Below the pieces are notes generated by a model. That model searched no databases and was not told the DNA's origin. It saw only the letters and a list, made by a program, of their open reading frames with translations. From assembly GCF_900182815.1 (NCBI RefSeq), contig NZ_FXUA01000010.1:99603-163602 (forward strand): a stretch of DNA of 64,000 bases. Direction: 5' to 3'. Positions 58,197 through 64,000 of this stretch are shown here, one piece after another. Source of the stretch: Algoriphagus winogradskyi (lineage in GTDB: Bacteria; Bacteroidota; Bacteroidia; Cytophagales; Cyclobacteriaceae). A program made the translations under genes and the position numbers. Every line of letters starts with the position of its first letter. The stretch's first letter is position 1.

Positions 58197-60254
58197 CTAT
58201 TTGTTATCGTCTTTTTTCTTTAACTGCTCTTCTAATTTTTTCTGGTAAGCCTCAATTTTGGCTGCATTCTCTTTCTGCCAAACTTCCATTTTGCGTTGGT
58301 ACTCCTCCAATTTTGGTTGCATTTCCTTTTCCCAAGCTTTCATTTTCGCCTCATACTCCTTCATTTTGGGCTCATTAGCTTTTTGCCAAGCTTCCATTTT
58401 TGCCTCGAATTCCTTCATCTTCGGCTCATATGCTTTTTGCCACTCAGCCATTTTCTTCTCAAATTCCTTCATTTTTGGCTCCATCGCCTTCTGCCATTCT
58501 TGCATTTTAGCCTCAAACTCCTCTTGATGAGCCTCCCATTCCACAGCCTTTAATTCAGCCGCTTTTGCCCACTCCGCAGAACGACGCTCCATATCTTTCG
58601 TCCATTTTTCTTTTTGCTCTGGAGTCATATTTTTGATGGTATCTGCATTAAAGAAAACACCAGGACCATTTTTCCCATCAAATTCAAAAATCATTGGGTG
58701 ATCGCCCATTTCGAAGTTCATTGAAGGCATTCCGCTCATATCGAAGTCTGGAACTGGAGCCATTTCAAACTCCATCGGCGGCATAGGCGCCATGTCAAAA
58801 TCCATCAAAGGAGCCATCGCTTGATCAGGAAAGACAGGCATTGAACTTAAGTCTAATACTGCCAAATCCTCTAAAATCAATACATCACCATTTTGCTTAT
58901 AAACGTAAGAGGCTTTTTTGCTATTTTTTATGATAACAGTATCTCCTTTTGTAATGATAGTATCTCCTTTAACGAGAACATACTCAGGCTTTGCGTATTG
59001 ATATTCTACGATTTGATTTTTCGAGTTTACATAGGCTGGCTTACCATCAGTGATCACAACCTTTTCAACTTTATTATCTACTATGGTATCCAGAGATACA
59101 TTGGTGTTTGAATTGACATTGGCGTTGAGATTGATGTTTTTTTCAACTTCAGCAATTGCTTGCATTTCCGAATTCACGTCAACTGTAACAGGGTTTATTT
59201 TCTCAACAGAGACCGAAGCGTCCTGTTGTGCGGTCGCCATTAGGCCAGCGCTTAATAAGAGTGTAAGTAACATAGGGATAGAGATAATAGGGTTTTGCGG
59301 ATATGTCTGAGCCGGATGACCCAGAATTCTTTTGATTCTTTGAAGGGTAGGGTTCCTTCTTTTCCCCGCTGCCAAGGCAAGTTCGGGAGGATTTTGTTTA
59401 GCAAAATTCAATACTTCTGCCAGGCTATAAGCTAGCTCTTTGGGTGTGACACCAATCTTTACAGCCAAATCATCTGCAGCATTTTCTCGCAGCTCTTTTA
59501 CCGTTTGGTTCATCCACCAATAACATGGATGGTAAAAGAACATCACCTCGAGAGCCGATTGAATTAGATTAATGAGGTAATCATTACGCTTCACATGGGC
59601 CAACTCATGTGCTATAATGGCTTCCAATTGCACTGGGGTAAGCTGGAAGATTAATCCTGCAGGAATAAGTATAATAGGTTTGAGAAAGCCAAAAGTAATG
59701 GGCGATACCCCAGAAGAAGTCAAGCGTATCTCTACGTTTTTCGAGACATCCATTTTTCCCATTAGGCGATAAAGCATTTTTTCCAACTGGAAATCCTGAG
59801 GTTTCGAAGAGGATTTCCTTAATGTTCGCACTTCTGACAAGCTACTGAATAACCGGAAAAGAAAGAGCAATGCACCAACAAACCAGAAATTTACCAACAG
59901 CGGAAGTTGAAGTTCTATCCAATTGACAGACATCGCAATCACAGCATCAATTCCAAATGTAGAAGAAGATTGCATGGCCTGAGGGGCACCTGCAATAAGT
60001 GCCATTCGATCAAATAAAGGGGTGGGTGTAAAGCTGGAAATCTCATAAATAAACGTGCCGAGGGCTGCCACAACCGTCAACCCCAGGGCTGCCAAACCCA
60101 TAGTGTATTTGAAAGCAGGGCTTTTCTTTCTAAACAGTTTCAAAAGCAACCAAAGGCCTGCACCTATTAGGACAAGTTGCCAAAGTGAATGCACAAGAGT
60201 CCAACCCATGGCATACAGCAAACTTTGGGGAATCCAGTCGTTCAAAAGATCCAT
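58197..60254 (-). CDS. M56 (BlaR1-type) membrane metallopeptidase with C-terminal 18-residue repeats
   Basis: 685 residues. The first 345 form the BlaR1-type peptidase: four membrane helices, with the zinc motif HELAH (His216, Glu217, His220) on a cytosolic loop and ENAADDLAVK near 257-266 as the further ligand region. BlaR1 proteins cleave the BlaI repressor after sensing a signal. No penicillin-binding sensor follows. Instead come a Met/Pro/Asp/Phe-rich segment (about 472-530) and five exact 18-residue repeats (581-670). The start overlaps the BlaI stop by 1 nt (TAATG), so both are coupled. Signal sensed is unknown. Confidence 0.9.
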   Translation of the reverse strand: MDLLNDWIPQSLLYAMGWTLVHSLWQLVLIGAGLWLLLKLFRKKSPAFKYTMGLAALGLTVVAALGTFIYEISSFTPTPLFDRMALIAGAPQAMQSSSTFGIDAVIAMSVNWIELQLPLLVNFWFVGALLFLFRLFSSLSEVRTLRKSSSKPQDFQLEKMLYRLMGKMDVSKNVEIRLTSSGVSPITFGFLKPIILIPAGLIFQLTPVQLEAIIAHELAHVKRNDYLINLIQSALEVMFFYHPCYWWMNQTVKELRENAADDLAVKIGVTPKELAYSLAEVLNFAKQNPPELALAAGKRRNPTLQRIKRILGHPAQTYPQNPIISIPMLLTLLLSAGLMATAQQDASVSVEKINPVTVDVNSEMQAIAEVEKNINLNANVNSNTNVSLDTIVDNKVEKVVITDGKPAYVNSKNQIVEYQYAKPEYVLVKGDTIITKGDTVIIKNSKKASYVYKQNGDVLILEDLAVLDLSSMPVFPDQAMAPLMDFDMAPMPPMEFEMAPVPDFDMSGMPSMNFEMGDHPMIFEFDGKNGPGVFFNADTIKNMTPEQKEKWTKDMERRSAEWAKAAELKAVEWEAHQEEFEAKMQEWQKAMEPKMKEFEKKMAEWQKAYEPKMKEFEAKMEAWQKANEPKMKEYEAKMKAWEKEMQPKLEEYQRKMEVWQKENAAKIEAYQKKLEEQLKKKDDNK
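58245..58514 (-). repeat. five 54-bp coding repeats in the M56 gene
   Basis: Residues 581-670 are five consecutive 18-mers with consensus EAKMxEWQKAxEPKMKEF; copies 1-3 are nearly identical and copies 4-5 diverge. Trp, Lys-Met and aromatic positions recur at the same register, as in a long amphipathic helix (18 residues are five helical turns). Confidence 0.9.
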
Positions 60255-60625
60255 TATTTCTTATTTTCTAGTTGGTCTAAAAATGCTCTAATTTCATCTA
60301 ACTCCTCCTTTGACGGGTTCTCTTCACCCAACGCCTGGAGCACCAATTTCTGAGCTGAACCACCAAAAGCTGTGGTTACCAAATTTTTCAGCAGAGATTT
60401 TTGTGTTTCTTTTTGATTAGTCGCAGGACTGTATATATGTGTTCGCTGCGACTCGTTCCGACTGACCATCTGTTTGGCGTGCATATTTTGCATAGTCTTC
60501 AGGGTGGTCGTGTATCCAGTATCCTTTGTCTCAGCTAAACGCTCGTGGACTTGGCGTACACTTGCCTGCTTCATTTCCCATAACAGGGAAAGTATTTCTA
60601 ATTCTGATTCTGTTGGCTTGCTCAT
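60254..60625 (-). CDS. BlaI/MecI/CopY family repressor
   Basis: 123 residues. Winged-helix DNA-binding domain (about 5-75) with LEILSLLWEMKQASVRQVHERL, followed by TTLKTMQNMHAKQMV (recognition region) and a C-terminal dimerisation helix (about 80-120), the part cut by M56 partners in known systems. Three palindromic sites lie upstream of the gene around its -7 box, so autoregulation is likely. Confidence 0.92.
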   Translation of the reverse strand: MSKPTESELEILSLLWEMKQASVRQVHERLAETKDTGYTTTLKTMQNMHAKQMVSRNESQRTHIYSPATNQKETQKSLLKNLVTTAFGGSAQKLVLQALGEENPSKEELDEIRAFLDQLENKK

Positions 60626-60634
60626 GGCTGATTA

Positions 60635-60650
60635 TACGATAACTTTCGTA
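60635..60650. promoter_or_regulatory. BlaI operator O1
   Basis: 16-bp dyad TACGATAACTTTCGTA (TACGA-N6-TCGTA), 10 nt upstream of the blaI ATG and covering the expected transcription start. Confidence 0.8.
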
Positions 60651-60651
60651 C

Positions 60652-60659
60652 CAAAGATA
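60652..60659 (-). promoter_or_regulatory. -7 box of blaI-M56 operon
   Basis: TATCTTTG on the minus strand, exact TAnnTTTG, placed directly between operators O1 and O2. A -33 TTTG lies 20 nt upstream. Confidence 0.75.
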
Positions 60660-60675
60660 TACGATGAAAATCGTA
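60660..60675. promoter_or_regulatory. BlaI operator O2
   Basis: 16-bp dyad TACGATGAAAATCGTA (TACGAT-N4-ATCGTA), the best of the three, filling the space between the -33 and -7 boxes. Confidence 0.85.
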
Positions 60676-60679
60676 AGAG

Positions 60680-60683
60680 CAAA
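60680..60683 (-). promoter_or_regulatory. -33 box of blaI-M56 operon
   Basis: TTTG on the minus strand, 20 nt upstream of TATCTTTG; a canonical Bacteroidota spacing. Confidence 0.6.
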
Positions 60684-60687
60684 ATTC

Positions 60688-60703
60688 TACGAAAATAATC
60701 GTA
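60688..60703. promoter_or_regulatory. BlaI operator O3
   Basis: 16-bp dyad TACGAAAATAATCGTA (TACGA-N6-TCGTA), 4 nt upstream of the -33 box. Centres of O1, O2 and O3 are 25 and 28 bp apart. Confidence 0.8.
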
Positions 60704-60965
60704 TTAAAAAGTGTTAACAATCTGTTATTCAAATACTAGTACTATTTATAAGCATACGAAAATACTTAGGTTTTAGCGCGGAACATCCCCTTTCCTATTA
60801 CAGAGGATCACAAACCATTGTCCATTTCTGAAGTTTGGTAAGGTTTTATTGTCCGTTATAGCACAAAATGGAATCCACAGAAACCATTACCCAAAAGCCT
60901 GAACTTTATTGCCTCTACATTAGTTGTATAGACCCCGAATTTTTGAAAACAAACCAACAATTACC
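60704..60965. other. intergenic region upstream of the OYE gene
   Basis: About 260 nt between operator O3 and the OYE start. A lone half-site TACGA at 60755 is the only further match to the BlaI pattern. No gene or hairpin that I can support. Confidence 0.4.
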
Positions 60966-62069
60966 ATGAACACCGATCAACCTTTACTCAAACCTATCAC
61001 GCTTGCAGGCGGATTGGAATTAAAAAACCGAGTTTGGATGGCTCCAATGACCCGTAGCCGTGCTGACAATCCTTCAAATAAACCGTTTGAGATCCATGAA
61101 AAATATTATGCTCAACGAGCTTCTGCAGGATTGATCATCACGGAAGGTTCACAAGTTTCCAAACAAGCCGTAGGCTACATAAATACCCCAGGAATATATT
61201 CTGATGTACAAGTAGAAGGCTGGAAAGGAGTAACTAAAGCTGTACACGAGGAAGGTGGGAAAATTTTCATTCAACTTTGGCATGTAGGTAGAATCTCCCA
61301 TCCGGATTTTCACAACGGAGAATTGCCTGTAGCTCCCTCAGCCATCAATCCGCACGAAAAATCATTTACTCCGGAAGGTTTTAAAGAAACAGTGACTCCC
61401 AAGGAAATGACACGGTCAGAAATCAAACAGACGGTTCAAGATTTCAAAAATGCAGGTAAAAACGCAATGGAGGCGGGTTTTGATGGCATTGAGATACACA
61501 GTTCCAATGGCTATCTACTACACCAATTCTTCAATGCTACCAGTAATACCAGGAGAGATGAATATGGAGGGTCAATAGAAAACCGAGCAAAGATACTATT
61601 CGAGATCATCGAAGCACTGAAAGAAGTAATGCCAGAGCAAAAAATCGGTTTGAGACTAAACCCGTCGCTTAATGGTGTGTTTGGAATGCAAGCTGATGAG
61701 GAAACGATTCCAACTTTTGAGTATATCGTGAAGAAATTGAATGATTACGATTTAGCCTATTTGCACCTTTCTGAGCCATTCACTGATGTTTCAGAAATTC
61801 CATACCTAGTGAGCCATATTGCAAAGCATTTTAGACCGTTATATAAAGGTACGCTTGTAATAAATGCTGGCTTTGACCAAGAAAAGGGAAATAAAGTAAT
61901 CGAAGATGGAGACGCTGATGCAGTTGCTTACGGGACATTATACATTTCAAATCCGGATTTAGTGGCCCGCTTTGAGGCAGGTGCCGATCTAGCTCAGCCA
62001 GACAAGGATACATTTTATACACCTGGTGAAAAAGGTTATACCGATTACCCTACGATGAAGGAATCCTAA
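60966..62069 (+). CDS. old yellow enzyme family alkene reductase (NemA-like)
   Basis: 367 residues from the ATG at 60966; a TTG at 60924 opens the frame earlier without family sequence. FMN-dependent TIM barrel: VWMAPMTRSRA near 24-34, QLWHVGRISHP near 100-110, EIHSSNGYLLHQFFNATSNTR near 176-196 and YGGSIENR. OYEs reduce activated alkenes, nitro esters and quinones with NAD(P)H. Followed by its own terminator. Physiological substrate unknown. Confidence 0.92.
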   Translation: MNTDQPLLKPITLAGGLELKNRVWMAPMTRSRADNPSNKPFEIHEKYYAQRASAGLIITEGSQVSKQAVGYINTPGIYSDVQVEGWKGVTKAVHEEGGKIFIQLWHVGRISHPDFHNGELPVAPSAINPHEKSFTPEGFKETVTPKEMTRSEIKQTVQDFKNAGKNAMEAGFDGIEIHSSNGYLLHQFFNATSNTRRDEYGGSIENRAKILFEIIEALKEVMPEQKIGLRLNPSLNGVFGMQADEETIPTFEYIVKKLNDYDLAYLHLSEPFTDVSEIPYLVSHIAKHFRPLYKGTLVINAGFDQEKGNKVIEDGDADAVAYGTLYISNPDLVARFEAGADLAQPDKDTFYTPGEKGYTDYPTMKES

Positions 62070-62085
62070 GTTGTGTAATCACCCT

Positions 62086-62113
62086 AAAGGCCGGATATTC
62101 CGGCCTTTTCTTT
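62086..62113 (+). terminator. Rho-independent terminator of the OYE gene
   Basis: 10-bp stem AAAGGCCGGA/TCCGGCCTTT with a 3-nt loop, followed by TCTTT. Ends 12 nt before the next start. Confidence 0.92.
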
Positions 62114-62124
62114 ATTTTTAGCCT

Positions 62125-62889
62125 ATGTGTCTAGTAGCTTTTTCCTGGAAAACCCATCCAGAATATCCATTAATCATTAGTGCCAACCGAGATGAGTTCT
62201 TTGATCGACCCTCCGAGGCCTTGCATGTCTGGGAAGCTGGCTTTTACGCTGGAAAAGATTTAAGAAGTGGTGGCACCTGGATGGGATATCACCCAAATGG
62301 GCGCTGGTCATTACTTACGAATTACCGGGATTTTAATAACCCACGAAATGCCAAGATCAGTCGGGGCAAGCTAGTTCAAGCTTGGTTGGAAAGTACAATC
62401 GCACCAGAAGAATATTTGGAAGGAATTCAAAAATATCAGGACCAATATGATGGATTTAACCTGCTCGTGAGCGATGGGAAAAAGCTATTCTATTTCAGTA
62501 ATTATTCTCCCCAGATCCAAGAAGTAAAACCCGGGATCTATGGTTTGAGCAATGCGCTACTCGATGAACGATGGCCAAAAGTAGAACTGGCAAAAGAGCA
62601 ATTGATTCGCCTATCAAAATCTGCTTTTTCCACAACTGATGTACTCAATATTCTAAAATCTAAAAAGACATTTCCACAAGAAAAATTACCAAACACAGGT
62701 GTGCCACTTGAAATGGAAACTTCCCTCTCTGCGCAATTAATAAGAATGTCGGGGAATTATGGAACGGTTTCGGCAGCAGCAGTGGTTCAACATAAGTCCG
62801 GGCTTGTAAAGCTCAAACAACGAAGTTTCCAATGGAATCCAGATCTTTATCAAGATACTGGCTTTCAGTTTCAACTTGATCAAACCTAA
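62125..62889 (+). CDS. NRDE family protein (TANGO2-like)
   Basis: 254 residues. Opens with MCLVAFSWKTHPEYPLIISANRDEFFDRP: Cys2 matches the Ntn-hydrolase-type nucleophile position of the family and NRDE is the eponymous motif. Next comes GGTWMGYHPNGRWSLLTNYR near 52-71, another family hallmark. TANGO2-like proteins are linked to haem or lipid metabolism in eukaryotes; the bacterial role is undefined. Located 6 nt upstream of ypdA, so the pair is probably one transcript. Confidence 0.9.
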   Translation: MCLVAFSWKTHPEYPLIISANRDEFFDRPSEALHVWEAGFYAGKDLRSGGTWMGYHPNGRWSLLTNYRDFNNPRNAKISRGKLVQAWLESTIAPEEYLEGIQKYQDQYDGFNLLVSDGKKLFYFSNYSPQIQEVKPGIYGLSNALLDERWPKVELAKEQLIRLSKSAFSTTDVLNILKSKKTFPQEKLPNTGVPLEMETSLSAQLIRMSGNYGTVSAAAVVQHKSGLVKLKQRSFQWNPDLYQDTGFQFQLDQT

Positions 62890-62895
62890 GACCTA

Positions 62896-63885
62896 ATGAC
62901 AGATAAAATATATGACATGCTCATCGTCGGAGGCGGACCAATAGGTCTTGCTTGCGGTGTGGAGGCAAAGAAAGCTGGGTTGGATTATGTAATCGTCGAA
63001 AAAGGCGCACTCACAAATTCAATTTATAATTACCCTATTAACATGACTTTTTTCTCCACCTCAGATAGGTTGGAGATGGCAGGAATTCCTTTTATGTCCA
63101 TTGGAAACAAACCAAATCGTACGGAAGCCCTGGAATACTACCGAAGAATTTTCTCCCACTTCGATCTTAATGTCAAGCTCTATGAAGCTGTAAATACGCT
63201 GGAGAAACAAGAGGAGCTATTCCAAGTAAAGACTTCAAAGGGAGAGTATCTCGCCAAGAATATCGTAATGGCAACCGGCTTCTATGACTTGCCAAATCTG
63301 ATGAATATTCCAGGTGAGGATCTTCCTAAAGTTCATCATTACTATAAAGAACCTTGGCCATTTATCAACCAGAAAATCATCGTAGTCGGCGGAGCTAATT
63401 CTGCAGTCGACGCTGCTTTGGAATGCTGGAGAAAAGGCGCTGAAGTGAGTATGGTTTTACTTGAAGATGAAGTTGATCAGGCGGTGAAATATTGGGTTCG
63501 TCCTGACATTGTCAACCGGATCAAAGAAGGATCTATTAAGGCATACACCAAATCAAGACTTAAAGAAATCCGCGAACATGAGGTCGTAATTGCTACTCCT
63601 GAAGGAGATGTGACTATTGAGAATGATTTCGTACTGGCAATGACCGGATACAAGCCTAATTTCAGTTTATTAAATCAATTGGGAGTCAAATTGAGCGAGG
63701 ATGAAAAAAGGCAGCCAGAGTACAATGAATTGACTCATGAATCAAATATCTCTGGAGTTTACTTAGCGGGAGTAGTTTGTGGCGGATTGAATACACGTGA
63801 GTTCTTCATCGAAAACAGCGTGGTACATGCTGGGATGATCGTGAAGGATATAGTGCAAAAATCAGAAGTGAAAAGTAAGAAGTAA
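62896..63885 (+). CDS. ypdA: YpdA family bacillithiol disulfide reductase
   Basis: 329 residues. FAD/NAD(P)-binding flavoprotein: FAD motif MLIVGGGPIGLACGVEA near 8-24, NADPH motif IIVVGGANSAVDAALECWRKGAEV near 162-185, and VYLAGVVCGGLNT near 290-302. It lacks the CxxC of thioredoxin reductases. YpdA (Bdr) reduces bacillithiol disulfide in Firmicutes. With bshC in the same window this indicates a working bacillithiol redox system. Confidence 0.92.
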   Translation: MTDKIYDMLIVGGGPIGLACGVEAKKAGLDYVIVEKGALTNSIYNYPINMTFFSTSDRLEMAGIPFMSIGNKPNRTEALEYYRRIFSHFDLNVKLYEAVNTLEKQEELFQVKTSKGEYLAKNIVMATGFYDLPNLMNIPGEDLPKVHHYYKEPWPFINQKIIVVGGANSAVDAALECWRKGAEVSMVLLEDEVDQAVKYWVRPDIVNRIKEGSIKAYTKSRLKEIREHEVVIATPEGDVTIENDFVLAMTGYKPNFSLLNQLGVKLSEDEKRQPEYNELTHESNISGVYLAGVVCGGLNTREFFIENSVVHAGMIVKDIVQKSEVKSKK

Positions 63886-63968
63886 GAAGTTGGGATTAAA
63901 ACCAAGATTTAATGGTCAAAAATAGTTGGTAAAAGCTGTGTAAACTATTGATTTACTGTCTTTTGTGA

Positions 63969-64000
63969 CAACCTTATTGAAAGTGGTTTCAATAAGGTTG
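63969..64000. terminator. perfect hairpin at the window edge
   Basis: 14-bp perfect stem CAACCTTATTGAAA/TTTCAATAAGGTTG with a 4-nt GTGG loop, ending exactly at the last base. It lies 84 nt past the ypdA stop. Possible terminator, but the flanking sequence is outside the window. Confidence 0.6.

Noticed and set aside
58258..58553. Open frames on the plus strand inside the M56 gene rich in Phe/Ser/Leu
   Set aside because: These are antisense shadows of the 18-residue repeat region; repeats remove stop codons in several frames.
1..64000. CRISPR arrays, insertion sequences, prophage or rRNA/tRNA genes
   Set aside because: I looked for regularly spaced repeats, terminal inverted repeats, transposase motifs and cloverleaf-like sequences and found none I could support.

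Overview
The window looks like a chromosomal segment of a Bacteroidota bacterium, most likely order Cytophagales and family Cyclobacteriaceae (Algoriphagus-like). This placement is inferred from gene content and promoter style, not from a database match. The evidence is a PorT-type protein of gliding/type IX secretion beside ubiE, Bacteroidota-only families (DUF5606, DUF3810), bacillithiol genes (bshC and ypdA), a TonB-dependent receptor with a carboxypeptidase-regulatory-like N-terminus, an MraY with an enlarged loop, and several -7 boxes of the form TAnnTTTG in front of genes. I see no rRNA, tRNA, CRISPR array, insertion sequence or prophage. Coding density is high and most genes are housekeeping.

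Layout. Positions 1-3.8 kb (minus strand) hold a patatin-like phospholipase cut by the left edge, a small secreted beta-rich protein, 5-formyltetrahydrofolate cyclo-ligase and BshC. Positions 4.0-7.5 kb (plus) are a probable operon of M16 peptidase, IspF and MnmD, followed by two tandem paralogous coiled-coil membrane proteins. Positions 7.5-11.6 kb (minus) carry phospholipid genes (psd, cdsA), glutamate dehydrogenase, a DUF2007 protein and a CPBP protease. Positions 11.6-13.7 kb (plus) carry DusB and a DMT exporter. Positions 13.7-20.4 kb (minus) hold a degenerate LytM protein, a DUF3810 protease-like protein, NfuA, ThuA, a VanX-like lipoprotein, an SDR, PorT and UbiE/MenG. Positions 20.5-23.8 kb (plus) hold engB, DUF5606, a small unknown, a lipoprotein and a sugar isomerase. 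Positions 23.9-26.6 kb (minus) carry rnhA, marC, a SerC-like aminotransferase and aroQ. Positions 26.8-31.1 kb (plus) carry xerD and a run of secreted or membrane accessory proteins, including a GH16-like protein and an alpha/beta-hydrolase-TPR fusion. Positions 31.1-35.3 kb (minus) are outer-membrane genes. A zinc-ribbon SDR, purine nucleoside phosphorylase and an FMN reductase fill 35.6-39 kb.

The core of the window is a complete Bacteroidota division/cell-wall (dcw) operon on the minus strand from 54.4 down to 39.0 kb: mraZ-rsmH-ftsL-ftsI-murE-mraY-murD-ftsW-murG-murC-ftsQ-ftsA-ftsZ. Most junctions are 4-bp overlaps or gaps of a few bases. Upstream of mraZ are four decameric repeats in perfect 10-bp register, read as an MraZ operator next to a -7 box.

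The right end (54.9-64 kb) holds csbD, a ligase-associated exonuclease with an ATP-dependent DNA ligase, a BlaI/M56 regulatory pair, an old yellow enzyme, an NRDE-family protein and the bacillithiol disulfide reductase homologue YpdA. The BlaI promoter carries three 16-bp dyads interleaved with its -33 and -7 boxes. The M56 partner has no penicillin-binding sensor and instead ends in five exact 18-residue helical repeats. The strongest leads are this BlaI/M56 system, the MraZ operator, and several enzymes whose expected catalytic residues are replaced.
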